DNA from: Myxococcota bacterium
GTDB lineage: Bacteria > Myxococcota_C > UBA6777
Length of the DNA: 19,003 nt
Assembly (NCBI GenBank): GCA_963169055.1
Contig: CAUJFU010000017.1
Span: forward strand, 1-19,003
Direction of reading: 5' to 3'
Both the position numbers and the translations under genes were made by a program. Positions 1 through 8,411 of the stretch are shown one piece after another. Position 1 is the first letter of the stretch. Every line of letters starts with the position of its first letter. The notes below the pieces were generated by a model. That model did not search any database. It was not told the origin of the DNA and was given only the letters and a program-made list of their open reading frames with translations.

Positions 1-132
1 GCTTCCACAGGCCGGAACATGGGGGTTGTTCGCCAACAAGCCACCCCTGTCGTCGTCTCGGCTACTTGGGGCAGGAGATGTGTTATGATCTCGGATATTC
101 GGGGGAGAAAGAGTAGATCTGGGAGCGAGGTG
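1..132. other. Non-coding left edge, 3' of the OB-repeat lipoprotein
   Basis: No gene is recognised here. A small imperfect hairpin (TTGTT-CGCC-AACAA, about 27-40) is the only structure visible. It has no T-run after it, so it is not called a terminator. Confidence 0.3.
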
Positions 133-2544
133 TTATTTCACATCGTCAGCGGAACGGGGCAAGATGCGATATTGATCGAAAGAATAGATCACAATACCGC
201 GCAAAATGCCGATCTTATCGCCTTTTTTGGCGGTATGTTTGTAAAGAGTGTCATCCACCGTCGCACCACCCACCAACTTAAATGCGCCGTTGGCATCTGG
301 ATCGGTGTCGACCTCTACGTTCTTCAACTCCACCAACATCCCTTCGTAGGCTTCGGCAGGAGAGGTGTCTGGATTGACTTTGTCCACAGGATCAGCAGGA
401 AGATCGGCCACCGTCAACTCCGTGTACTTGAGCGTTGCGGTTTGGCCTGTTTTGGTCACTTTTCCGCCTGTTCCCGCGTTAAACTGCGTATTTTTGAAAT
501 ACTCTTGCTTGCTTCCTTGGAGATCGACCACATCCCCGGGTGCCAAGGCTTCCGCAAAGTCTTTGCCGACGACCACCAACAGGCCACCAAACTTCGCAGG
601 GAAGCTCGGATCCGCCACATAAAATCCTTTCAGGTTGGCCGAGACGTTGTAGAGATTGGAAGTGACCACAACGCCCTTCAATTCGGCACGCTCGCCTTCT
701 TTAACAAAGGTGGGGCGAGAGGCATCTTGCAGATCAGCAACGGTGCGGGCTTGGGGAGGAGCTTCGCAACGGCTGCTTGTGGTGTTGCAGGTCTCTCCAG
801 TCCTACAATCCTCGTTCTTTTGACAAGTGATCACTTCACATTTAACCGCTGCACCGCACTTTTGACCCGCAGGGCAATCTTCATCTTTCGTACACGTCAC
901 TTGCGCACCCGCGATATCATCCGCAGATCGGGGAAGAACACGATACTTGTCGAAAGAGTACTGCACCGTTCCACGGAGAAACGCCAACACATCCCCTTTC
1001 TTCGGCTTGAATGCAAAGATCACGTCATCAACCGAAACGCCACCCTTCAACGTAAACACGCCGTTTTTATCGGGTTCGGTCTCCACTTCTACGTTCTTGA
1101 ATTCGACCAACACACCTTCGTACGGCTCGGAAGGCGACGTATCGGGATTGGTCTTGTCCGTCGGATCTGCCGGTAGTTCGGCGGTCGTCAAAGCCACAGG
1201 CACGATCTTGTCTTTTGCGTTGCTGCCCGTCTTTTTGACTTCTCCGCCTGTCGAAGCTTGGGCGTCGATCTGCGTGTTGAAGAAGTATTCTTCCATCTTC
1301 CCCTTGATATCGACTCCATCGCCGATCGCAAGCGTCTCTGCAAAGTCTTTCGCCACCACCACCATTACACCGCCAAACTTCGCAGGACTGTTGGCGTCGC
1401 TCACAAAAAATCCTTTGAGGTTCGCAGAGACGTTGAATACAGCCGTTGTCACCAACACGCCCTTGAGGTTCAGGGCATCCCCGATGCGCGGGCGTTTGCT
1501 TGAGGCGGGATCTTGGATATCCGCAATCGTCAGATCTTGCGCGGGCGCTTCGCAACGATTTTGCGCGTTGCAGGTCTCCCCGCTGCGACAATCTCCTTGG
1601 GCCTTACAGATGATCACTTGGCACTCTTGGATCGTCGACAAACAACGGGTGCTACGAGAACAATCGGTGTCGCTTTGACAAGTCGGTTTGCCGCCTTCGA
1701 TATCCAAGGCTCCACGCGGAAGGATCGTGTATTTGTCGAAGGCATAGTTCAAAATGCCCCGAACATAGGACAACTTCGTTCCTTTGGTCGGACGTACACC
1801 GCGATAAAATGTGTCGTCAACTTCCGCACCACCCACGATCTTCCACACCCCGTATTGATCGGCGTCCGCTTCCACTTCCGCATTCTTGATCTCCACAAGC
1901 ATCCCCTCGTAAGGTTCGGCCTTCGAAGCATCAGGATTTTTTACATCTGTCGGAATCGACGGTAGATCCGCAGCCGTTAACGTAATCGCCTTGATCGCAT
2001 CTTTTTTGTTTTCGCCTGTCTTGGTGACAATCCCGCCCGATAGTTCGCGGGCATCGATCTGCGTGTTATAAAAGCTGCTCTCGTTTTTAAACGTTCCTGT
2101 GACGTCGATCACATCGCCAAGGTCGAGGCGTGTGCTAAAGTCCGGTCCCACCGAAATCAAGATCCCGCCAAACTTGGACGGAAAGCTTGAGTCCGATACA
2201 AAAAAGCCGTTCAATACGACTTGGTTGTCTTTTCGATCCAACACGAACATCTGCGAAGTCACCACCAACCCTTTGAGAATCACAGCCGCTTTTTCCGCAG
2301 GTCGGTTCGGAGAACTTGGGTCTTGCAGATCCATGACGCTCAAGCCACTTGTGACGGGCTTTTCTGTCGGCGTCTGTTCGGTATTGCCCCCGTCTCCGTC
2401 TGGATTATTGATCCCCTCGCTTGCCACTTCTTCTGTCGTCGACGGCCCTTGAGGCCGGCATCCCGAAAACACCGCTGTCCATAAAAACAAACCACACACC
2501 ATCAACACACACACCGAAGCGCGTAATCGAACACGATCAAACAT
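133..2544 (-). CDS. Lipoprotein with three OB-fold-like repeats and two Cys-rich modules
   Basis: This is a predicted lipid-anchored envelope protein of 803 aa. The start at 2544 is chosen over the in-frame ATG at 2568 because AAAGGAG lies 8 nt upstream of it. A hydrophobic signal sequence ends in a lipobox (VFSGC, Cys29), followed by an acidic, low-complexity linker. Three homologous domains follow at about residues 66-285, 337-548 and 600-803. Each opens with a VxDLQD-like motif, continues through LKGxxVTS, GFxVxD, KFGGxxxxVxKDF and a GDxVDxxG stretch, and closes with YxxLPRxxxD. The first two domains are each followed by a module of the form CxxDxDCxxxxxCxxxxxxC...DCRxGETC, at about 289-335 and 550-598. 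The repeats resemble OB-fold domains found in secreted nucleases (family knowledge), but no nuclease domain is present. Function is unknown; binding or adhesion at the cell surface is a guess. Confidence 0.9.
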   Translation of the reverse strand: MFDRVRLRASVCVLMVCGLFLWTAVFSGCRPQGPSTTEEVASEGINNPDGDGGNTEQTPTEKPVTSGLSVMDLQDPSSPNRPAEKAAVILKGLVVTSQMFVLDRKDNQVVLNGFFVSDSSFPSKFGGILISVGPDFSTRLDLGDVIDVTGTFKNESSFYNTQIDARELSGGIVTKTGENKKDAIKAITLTAADLPSIPTDVKNPDASKAEPYEGMLVEIKNAEVEADADQYGVWKIVGGAEVDDTFYRGVRPTKGTKLSYVRGILNYAFDKYTILPRGALDIEGGKPTCQSDTDCSRSTRCLSTIQECQVIICKAQGDCRSGETCNAQNRCEAPAQDLTIADIQDPASSKRPRIGDALNLKGVLVTTAVFNVSANLKGFFVSDANSPAKFGGVMVVVAKDFAETLAIGDGVDIKGKMEEYFFNTQIDAQASTGGEVKKTGSNAKDKIVPVALTTAELPADPTDKTNPDTSPSEPYEGVLVEFKNVEVETEPDKNGVFTLKGGVSVDDVIFAFKPKKGDVLAFLRGTVQYSFDKYRVLPRSADDIAGAQVTCTKDEDCPAGQKCGAAVKCEVITCQKNEDCRTGETCNTTSSRCEAPPQARTVADLQDASRPTFVKEGERAELKGVVVTSNLYNVSANLKGFYVADPSFPAKFGGLLVVVGKDFAEALAPGDVVDLQGSKQEYFKNTQFNAGTGGKVTKTGQTATLKYTELTVADLPADPVDKVNPDTSPAEAYEGMLVELKNVEVDTDPDANGAFKLVGGATVDDTLYKHTAKKGDKIGILRGIVIYSFDQYRILPRSADDVK

Positions 2545-2552
2545 ACCAAAAA

Positions 2553-2559
2553 CTCCTTT
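2553..2559 (-). promoter_or_regulatory. RBS that sets the start of the OB-repeat lipoprotein
   Basis: AAAGGAG on the minus strand ends 8 nt before the ATG at 2544. The upstream in-frame ATG at 2568 would place this site inside the gene, so the shorter form is preferred. Confidence 0.75.
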
Positions 2560-2602
2560 ACTTTCCATCTCTTAGCACATTACCCGTTGGACGGATGCGC
2601 GG

Positions 2603-2632
2603 ATTGTAGAAACGCAGCCCGCGCATTGTCAA
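2603..2632 (-). promoter_or_regulatory. Sigma70-type promoter of the OB-repeat lipoprotein
   Basis: On the minus strand a perfect TTGACA (-35, 2627-2632) is separated by 18 bp from TACAAT (-10, 2603-2608). This predicts transcription starting about 50 nt upstream of the ATG at 2544. It is the best promoter match seen in the window. Confidence 0.7.
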
Positions 2633-2701
2633 GGGTGAGGCATACGCACGCCACCCACAAGTATGCACCACAACCACGCCCCCATGATCAACTTTTTTCT
2701 C

Positions 2702-2871
2702 ATAGGAGTTACGCAGTAGGAGGGTGTTTGTGGGGTGTGACGCCCCGCCCCGCCATAGACTGCCGCCTCTTGACCCCGTATTGGCGAAGAGAGCATCGCT
2801 TTTCAAAACAACGACTCTGTCGCTTGAGCGTTCGCGAACACGCCTTTTTTTGGCCACCGCGTAACTCCTAT
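2702..2871. mobile_element. MITE-like 170-bp element with 13-bp terminal inverted repeats
   Basis: ATAGGAGTTACGC at 2702-2714 is repeated as a perfect inverted copy, GCGTAACTCCTAT, at 2859-2871. Imperfect pairing continues a few bases inward. The element has no ORF that looks real. It encloses copy A of the interspersed repeat found at two other places in this window. No convincing target-site duplication is visible. It could be a non-autonomous element mobilised by a transposase encoded elsewhere, or the inverted repeats could be a large regulatory stem. Confidence 0.5.
2730..2853 (+). repeat. Interspersed hairpin repeat, copy A
   Basis: This is the first of three related ~125-bp intergenic repeats. 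It starts with a GC hairpin (GGGG...CCCC, 2732-2746). It continues with CTTGACCCCGTATTGGCG, then TTTCAAAA, ACTCTGTCGCTTGA and GAACACG, and ends in a T-run (TTTTTTTGG). By hand alignment the 76-bp core is about 80% identical to copy B. This copy lies between divergent genes and inside the 13-bp inverted repeats at 2702-2714 and 2859-2871. Confidence 0.75.
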
Positions 2872-3039
2872 CTGTAAACAGCGGAGCGCACCTGCCATCC
2901 GAGTAGACTTCTCTTGCAGATCGTTTTTGTCCAGCGCGTCAGCCACAATCTGCGGCGAGGCGTCGAAACGTGTGCATAGGTTTCTCTTGCTTTTTCAGAA
3001 AGATGCACCTTAGCTTACAGCGAGGCGCATCCAGAAAGT

Positions 3040-3068
3040 TTGCTCCATTCACCCGTCCCTTGTATCCT
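3040..3068 (+). promoter_or_regulatory. Possible promoter of the NlpC/P60 gene
   Basis: TTGCTC (3040-3045) and TATCCT (3063-3068) are spaced by 17 bp and lie about 28 nt upstream of the chosen ATG at 3096. The match to sigma70 consensus is moderate and the leader would be short. Confidence 0.4.
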
Positions 3069-3083
3069 GCGGGGCAACGCATC

Positions 3084-3089
3084 AAGGAG
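3084..3089 (+). promoter_or_regulatory. RBS that sets the start of the NlpC/P60 gene
   Basis: AAGGAG ends 6 nt before the ATG at 3096. No comparable site precedes the in-frame ATGs at 2970 or 3186. Confidence 0.65.
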
Positions 3090-3095
3090 TTTTCC

Positions 3096-5102
3096 ATGCC
3101 TGCATCTACACCTCCTCGTCCCCTCCGCTGGCTAGACAAACAACACGCCCCGCAACCACCGCCCTTTTCATTCACCTTCTTCTGTATGTTCAAGTGTTCT
3201 ATCCCCACGGATCGCCTTTTGCGCAAGACGTTCTTTGTGTTTGTACTCTCGGCGCTTGGAGGAACCTCGCTATCGTTGGGGATTCCTGCTCTCGGATGGG
3301 CCGAAAACAACAAGCCGATCAAGCGCATCGGGATCAATTGCCAACGCTTGACCCAAACATGGAAGATCGCTCGCTACAAGCGCCTCGAAGCCGAAGATAT
3401 CGAAGGCATGGACTGGCACCACCTTGAGATCCTGCGCAACGGCATCTACGCACGCCACTATATGCCCTTTTCTCCGCCTCGATTGCGCTACTTCTTCATG
3501 GACAAAAAGACCTTCCCTTGGTACCGCGCATGGAAAACATGGAACCAACACCGTGTCAGCCGCATGGAATGGGACAACGCCTCTTTGATCTCACAAAAAG
3601 AACGCGCATTAGGCGCGATCGACAAACGCTACCGCCTCCGCCAAAAGCACCGCCTCCGCTACTTTTGCACCCAACAAGCCACCGCCAAAGATGACGAAGA
3701 TCCCCAATGGGACCGCTTCAAACCCACGCCCTTCCCCGTCCATGTCCATTGCCAAGAGATCGATCAGCAGATCCAACGATGGACTCAAACTTACCTCACC
3801 AAGTCCGACCTTTACATCTTACAGCGCAAAGGCTGGCTCCATCTCTCGCTGCTGCGCAACGGCTTATTTGCTTACCAAGGACACCCGCTCAAAACACCGT
3901 GGCTTCAGCGTTTTTATCGGCGCTTTGCGTGGCATCGCAAACACCGACGCTCCAAGCCCATCACCGCCGCCATCCGCTACAACGCTCAACGCCTATTCGC
4001 TCTCGAACAAAAGATCGGAACCATGCGCCTTTCGATCAAACAATACAACCTCGATGTCCGATGCGCGGGTTCCGACAAACCCCAAGCCCTCACACTCCGC
4101 CAAAAAGCCGTACTGATGGCCCTTTCCTTCCTCGGAACTTCACGATTCCAATACAACCAAAAAGTTCGCAACCTCCAACTGCGCGTCGCGGGGCGCTCCA
4201 ACGCTCTCACCGCACGCCGTATCGCCGATCGCTACGACTGTTCCGGCCTCGTCGAATCCGTCTTTCAAGGCTTGGAGATGAACCTCGCCCAACCCGCCCC
4301 CCGCCCCCATGCCCGCTACTGGAACACCAACGGCGTCAAGATCATCCTCTATAACCTGCTCCATCGCTACAACGTCACCTGCGACAAACGCGCTCCCAAG
4401 CCCGGTGACCTCGTCTTTTTCGACAATTGTTGGGATGCCAACGAAAATGGCACATCCCGCGATGATCCACTCACACACATCGGGATCGTCACAGGCGTTT
4501 ACCCCGATGGCACCGTTGAATTCGTCCATAACGCAGGAACAGGCTGGAGTCGTCGTATCGAGATCGGGCGCTTGAACCTCAAACTGCCCTACTCCAAAGC
4601 TCACAACAAGCCTTATCCGATGTGTAGCGGCATGGTCCCTGCCAAAGTCTTCCGCTGCTACGCCTTCCCCAAAGAAGAATCCGCGCCTTTGCTTGCCAAA
4701 CGCAACCCATCGACCTCTTCAGAGGACGAACCCACCGAACCCACCAAGCCCGAAGCGGACAGCCCCACCAAGCCCGAAAACGACGAACATCCGCCCACAC
4801 AGCACGAAGAAAACAAATCCGATCCAGACCGCAGCAACGGCCAAGACGATGACGACCGCACCACCAAGCGCCGACGATACGCTTCACGCTCCAATTCCCC
4901 GCTCTACGCGCCTCCACCGCCTTCCGCCTCCAAGCGCAAGTTCTCCAAGCGCAAAACCTCGAAGAGAACCCCCCGCAGATCCCGTCGTATCCGCAAAAAG
5001 AAAAAGAACATATCCAAAAAGAAAGCCGCAAAAAACAAAAAACGCCAAACACGCCCATCCTCTGACCTCAACAGCCTCATCGACGAACACGATCCCTTGT
5101 AG
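3096..5102 (+). CDS. Exported NlpC/P60 peptidase with two YARHG domains
   Basis: This 668-aa protein is a predicted exported cell-wall hydrolase. NlpC/P60 enzymes cleave peptide bonds in peptidoglycan stems. The catalytic domain spans about residues 360-510. It has Cys382 in the DCSGL motif, His461 in LTHIGIV and a third polar residue, His478, in FVHNAG. Upstream are two copies of a YARHG-like domain, at about 96-172 (RNGIYARHY) and 230-310 (RNGLFAYQG). These are envelope domains usually linked to wall binding. A signal sequence covers about residues 31-69 with a likely cut after GWA. It follows an unusually long 30-residue leader, so ATG 3186 is an alternative start despite lacking an RBS. 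The C-terminal ~120 residues are first acidic and Pro-rich, then very Lys/Arg-rich. The methyltransferase gene follows after 12 bp, which suggests co-transcription. Confidence 0.9.
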   Translation: MPASTPPRPLRWLDKQHAPQPPPFSFTFFCMFKCSIPTDRLLRKTFFVFVLSALGGTSLSLGIPALGWAENNKPIKRIGINCQRLTQTWKIARYKRLEAEDIEGMDWHHLEILRNGIYARHYMPFSPPRLRYFFMDKKTFPWYRAWKTWNQHRVSRMEWDNASLISQKERALGAIDKRYRLRQKHRLRYFCTQQATAKDDEDPQWDRFKPTPFPVHVHCQEIDQQIQRWTQTYLTKSDLYILQRKGWLHLSLLRNGLFAYQGHPLKTPWLQRFYRRFAWHRKHRRSKPITAAIRYNAQRLFALEQKIGTMRLSIKQYNLDVRCAGSDKPQALTLRQKAVLMALSFLGTSRFQYNQKVRNLQLRVAGRSNALTARRIADRYDCSGLVESVFQGLEMNLAQPAPRPHARYWNTNGVKIILYNLLHRYNVTCDKRAPKPGDLVFFDNCWDANENGTSRDDPLTHIGIVTGVYPDGTVEFVHNAGTGWSRRIEIGRLNLKLPYSKAHNKPYPMCSGMVPAKVFRCYAFPKEESAPLLAKRNPSTSSEDEPTEPTKPEADSPTKPENDEHPPTQHEENKSDPDRSNGQDDDDRTTKRRRYASRSNSPLYAPPPPSASKRKFSKRKTSKRTPRRSRRIRKKKKNISKKKAAKNKKRQTRPSSDLNSLIDEHDPL

Positions 5103-5114
5103 GACGCCCACCCC

Positions 5115-5960
5115 ATGACACCGCCCTTTTCGTGGCCGACATCACAAACACCCGATCTTCCGAAATTTCTAGCAGCGCTCCAACGCACCGAAAGCAGCAA
5201 AGGCCGCCGCACCACACAGACTTTTTCGATCGAAGGCACCCGTCTACTCGAACGCGCCCTTGATGAACAACAGCCCTTGTTGGGCGTCCTTGTGGCCGAA
5301 GAGATGGCGCAATCTCCGACGCCCCGCGAGACCGCCCTTTTGGAACGATTGACCCGTCTTGCGATCCCCTTGCATATCGCCCCCACCGAACGGCTCCGCG
5401 CTCTTGTGCAAGGCCGCACCTTTGGGCTTTGTCTCGGCCTTGTCCGCCTCCCTCCCTCCGACGATCTTAACGATATGACAAGTTTTATGGCCCAAGATCG
5501 CCCACTCAAAATACTCGTTCTTGTCGACGTGATGGACCCGGGGAACCTCGGCGCGATGATGCGAACAGGCGCAGCTTCCGGCATCGACGCGCTCTTGGTC
5601 TGGGGTGGAACGGATCCCTTTCACCCCAAAGCGGCTCGCACCTCGATGGGCGCGATCTTTGTCAACCGCATCTATACCCCCTATCGCTTCGTTGACTTGC
5701 TTGACACCTTACACGCCCACCACATCGAAACCATCGGCGCTGTTGTCGAAGGTGGCCTTTTTCCCGATGGGACGGTGCTTTCCACACGACACGCTCTGCT
5801 CATGGGCAGCGAAGCTCACGGCCTCCCCACCGACCTCCAATCTCGCTTGCTCCGCCGCTGGTCCATCCCCATGCACCAAGGCGTCGACTCTTTCTCCGTC
5901 AACGCCGCCGCCGCCATCTTGCTCTACGAAAGCCTCCGCAAACCTCTTCTCAACAAGTGA
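5115..5960 (+). CDS. TrmH/SpoU-family RNA 2'-O-methyltransferase
   Basis: This 281-aa protein is a SAM-dependent 2'-O-ribose methyltransferase of the SPOUT class, acting on rRNA or tRNA in the cytoplasm. All three SpoU motifs are visible. Motif 1 is DPGNLGAMMRTGAASG (about 141-156, with Asn144 and Arg150). Motif 2 is LMGSEAHGLP (229-238, with Glu233). Motif 3 is IPMHQGVDSFSVNAAAA (251-267, with Asn263). Residues about 30-110 fit the SpoU substrate-binding region (FSIEGTRLLERAL). The length is normal for the RlmB/TrmH group. The ATG is 12 nt after the stop of the NlpC/P60 gene, with AGGA overlapping that stop, so the two are probably co-transcribed. The exact target nucleotide cannot be read from the sequence, so no symbol is given. 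Confidence 0.93.
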   Translation: MTPPFSWPTSQTPDLPKFLAALQRTESSKGRRTTQTFSIEGTRLLERALDEQQPLLGVLVAEEMAQSPTPRETALLERLTRLAIPLHIAPTERLRALVQGRTFGLCLGLVRLPPSDDLNDMTSFMAQDRPLKILVLVDVMDPGNLGAMMRTGAASGIDALLVWGGTDPFHPKAARTSMGAIFVNRIYTPYRFVDLLDTLHAHHIETIGAVVEGGLFPDGTVLSTRHALLMGSEAHGLPTDLQSRLLRRWSIPMHQGVDSFSVNAAAAILLYESLRKPLLNK

Positions 5961-6035
5961 CGGCTCGATCCGATAAGCTTGGCCTCAGGCACAGACTCAT
6001 GCCTTTGTATGGATACCCCCTGCGTACACCTGTTC

Positions 6036-6040
6036 TGGAG
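6036..6040 (+). promoter_or_regulatory. RBS that sets the start of the Asp-box repeat gene
   Basis: TGGAG ends 6 nt before the ATG at 6047. The frame stays open back to a GTG at 5957 overlapping the previous stop, but neither that GTG nor the ATG at 5999 has a visible RBS. Confidence 0.6.
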
Positions 6041-6046
6041 ACCACG

Positions 6047-8329
6047 ATGCAGCGATCTCGAATGTTATTTTATTGCTTTTTGTTGCTTTTACCGACCTTT
6101 TGGCGTTGTACACCTGAGACTTCAACCGAAAAGACCCAAGAAGCCACGCCAGAAGCCCAAGCCGAACCCCAAACCGAACCACTCCCTGAATGGGTCGAAG
6201 ACAGCGGCCCGATCGAGTTTATCCCGCCAGAAGGCCCTCACGAAGTCGACACCCTGACGCCACTCATCACCTTCCCTCCTATACGCTATGTCGGCGATGT
6301 CAAAGCCATCCAAGGCACAGCCAAAAGCACAGCCGATCCGATCGACCACCTCGCCCTCGCCATCCAAGACAACACAAGCCTGCTGTATTGGGATGGAACA
6401 GCTTTTTCTCAACAAGACGCCAAGTGGATCCCCCTCCCCGAAAAAGACAGTTTCTCCTTTGACACTCGCGCCATCCCTTTCCAAGCGGGCAACGGCTACA
6501 CCGCCTATCTTCGGGCCACCAACACCACAAAAGGCTACGCCACCCAACCCCAAAGCTGGCGCAGCGGCACACCGTGGACCTACGCACGCAACCGTAGCCC
6601 TTGGCGCTACCTGAGCGGCCCGATAGATGGGGAGTTTACGATCCAAGGCCAGCAAGGTATCGCCTACCGAGTGCGCGAGAAAGGCGCATACCAAACGCCC
6701 CTTGGGATCGGGCCGATCTTCGCGTCCCACCGCTTTCAAGATCAACGCACCCAGATCATGCTCGGCGCACAAGGCCAGATCTGGCGCACCACCGACGACG
6801 GCATCCGTTGGCAAAAGCTCGCCGCAGACAAATCCCCCACAACCGATATCGAAGCGCTCTCCGTCTCCATCGACGAAAAGATCCTGATCGCAGGCGGCGC
6901 ACAAGGCCGCCTCTATCGAAGCGACGACAGCGGAGAGAGCTGGCGTGCCGTCGGTGGACCACGCGGCGAGCGCATCCGTCAGATCTGTCGCGTCGATGCC
7001 AAGCGTTGGTTGGCGCTGAGTGATCAGCCAACGGGTTCGGTGATCTATCGCTCCGATGAAGGCGGAAACAACTGGACAGCGATCACACTTCCGATCACAG
7101 ATCGCCGATTTTACGGAATGTTTTGCGCCGAACAGCAAAAACAAGCCGTGTTGGTGGGAGATGCGGGAGCGATCTTGTTCAGCGAACAAGCTGGCGAGAC
7201 ATGGACGGATCAAAGCAACACTTCGATCACCACCGACCTGCGGGGCATTTGGCGCGATCAAACAGGCCGCTGGTTGGCCGTCGGCGCAAAAGCCCTTGTC
7301 TTGGAGAGTTCCGACGGCAAGATCTGGAAGGCGCTCTCCGGCCCCCAAACCGACGGGCCGACCCTGCACGACCTTCGTTTGCAACAGGACACCAAGCAAG
7401 GCTTCGTCTGGGGCGAACAAGCAACATGGTGGAAGACCGAAGACGGCGGAAAAACATGGAAGCCTGTTGTTGTCCCCAACGGCGAGAGCAACGAGACTTT
7501 TTACGCGACGCGTTTCCCACAAAGCCCTCGGGTGGGGTTTGTCGTCGGCGAAAAAAGCATCCTTTCCACCGAAGATGCCGGGCTTACATGGAAGACGCTG
7601 CGCACCGACGGGCCTTATTATAGCCTTGCTTTCCGCGACAACTTCAACGGTGTAGTGGTCGGCCATCAGATCTGCCGCACCGAAGACGGGGGAAAAGCAT
7701 GGGTCTGCCAGCCGTTGGGGGTGGATGGACCGATGTACAGCGTGGCCTTTTCGAACGCCGAGACGGGTTGCGCGGTAGGTGCGAAGGGCGCGTTGTTGTG
7801 TACGACCGATGGGGGCCGCTCGTGGAGTCAAGGCATCCTTCCAACGGGCGAAACCATGCGCCAGATCTACTTTCTCAACCAAGAAACAGGCTACATCGCG
7901 GGCGACAAAGCCAGTCTGTTCCGCAGCAAAGACAACGGCAAGACTTGGCTCCCCGCCACCGTCACAGGCATCGCGGGCCAAGATATCCTCAGCGTCAGTT
8001 TTCCGCTCAGTGAAGATATCGGATACATCGGCGGCTCGGGTGGCTTATTTCTCAAAACGGAGGACGCAGGCAGCACTTGGGCAGCCATCGATCTCAAGAC
8101 CACCCAACCCATCCGTCTGGTCTACTTTCCGATCGGTCTCACTGACGGCTACGTCCTCGCAGGTGAAACCCAGTTGTACCGCACCGAAGACAGCGGCCAG
8201 ACATGGCTCCCCCTCCCAACCCTCTCAACACTCCCGCTCCATCGCCTCGACTTCTCTCAGTCCGCCCGCCTCGGTTTTGCCGTCGGTTCCGACGGAACCA
8301 TCCTCTTGACGCGCAACGGCTTCGAGTGA
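6047..8329 (+). CDS. Secreted protein with about twelve Asp-box (BNR/Ycf48-like) repeats
   Basis: This 760-aa envelope protein is predicted to form one or two beta-propellers. The N-terminus has a hydrophobic segment ending at Cys21, followed by a Thr/Glu/Pro-rich linker. This suggests a lipoprotein, but FWRC is not a canonical lipobox because Arg occupies the -1 position. Residues about 65-230 look like an Ig-type domain (RYVGDVKAIQGTA, YWDGTAF). From about 249 to 722 there are roughly twelve Asp-boxes of the type (S/T)xDxGxxW, for example TTDDGIRW, SDDSGESW, TEDGGKTW, TEDAGLTW, SKDNGKTW and TEDSGQTW. Such repeats occur in sialidases and in the Ycf48/HCF136 assembly factors, but no sialidase catalytic set was recognised. 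It may be read with the upstream methyltransferase gene, 86 bp away. Ligand and role are unknown. Confidence 0.9.
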   Translation: MQRSRMLFYCFLLLLPTFWRCTPETSTEKTQEATPEAQAEPQTEPLPEWVEDSGPIEFIPPEGPHEVDTLTPLITFPPIRYVGDVKAIQGTAKSTADPIDHLALAIQDNTSLLYWDGTAFSQQDAKWIPLPEKDSFSFDTRAIPFQAGNGYTAYLRATNTTKGYATQPQSWRSGTPWTYARNRSPWRYLSGPIDGEFTIQGQQGIAYRVREKGAYQTPLGIGPIFASHRFQDQRTQIMLGAQGQIWRTTDDGIRWQKLAADKSPTTDIEALSVSIDEKILIAGGAQGRLYRSDDSGESWRAVGGPRGERIRQICRVDAKRWLALSDQPTGSVIYRSDEGGNNWTAITLPITDRRFYGMFCAEQQKQAVLVGDAGAILFSEQAGETWTDQSNTSITTDLRGIWRDQTGRWLAVGAKALVLESSDGKIWKALSGPQTDGPTLHDLRLQQDTKQGFVWGEQATWWKTEDGGKTWKPVVVPNGESNETFYATRFPQSPRVGFVVGEKSILSTEDAGLTWKTLRTDGPYYSLAFRDNFNGVVVGHQICRTEDGGKAWVCQPLGVDGPMYSVAFSNAETGCAVGAKGALLCTTDGGRSWSQGILPTGETMRQIYFLNQETGYIAGDKASLFRSKDNGKTWLPATVTGIAGQDILSVSFPLSEDIGYIGGSGGLFLKTEDAGSTWAAIDLKTTQPIRLVYFPIGLTDGYVLAGETQLYRTEDSGQTWLPLPTLSTLPLHRLDFSQSARLGFAVGSDGTILLTRNGFE

Positions 8330-8369
8330 TTTCGATTTCGATTCTGTTGGTTCGTTTGATCTTGACTTC

Positions 8370-8411
8370 GTGGGGCTTTGCCCCACACCCCACGAGAGGG
8401 CTTCGCCCTCT
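8370..8411. terminator. Possible bidirectional terminator (two GC hairpins)
   Basis: Two adjacent stem-loops, each with a 7-bp stem and 3-nt loop, fill the short gap between convergent genes ending at 8329 and 8577. Neither is followed by a run of T, so intrinsic termination is uncertain. They belong to repeat copy B. Confidence 0.35.

Noticed and set aside
19-1176. 385-aa plus-strand open frame opposite the OB-repeat lipoprotein
   Set aside because: Its apparent internal repeats simply reflect the repeats of the real gene on the other strand.
6122-7981. 619-aa open frame antisense to the Asp-box repeat gene
   Set aside because: It lies wholly opposite a gene with clear repeats and a good RBS, and its translation shows no recognisable domain. 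It is a codon-bias shadow.
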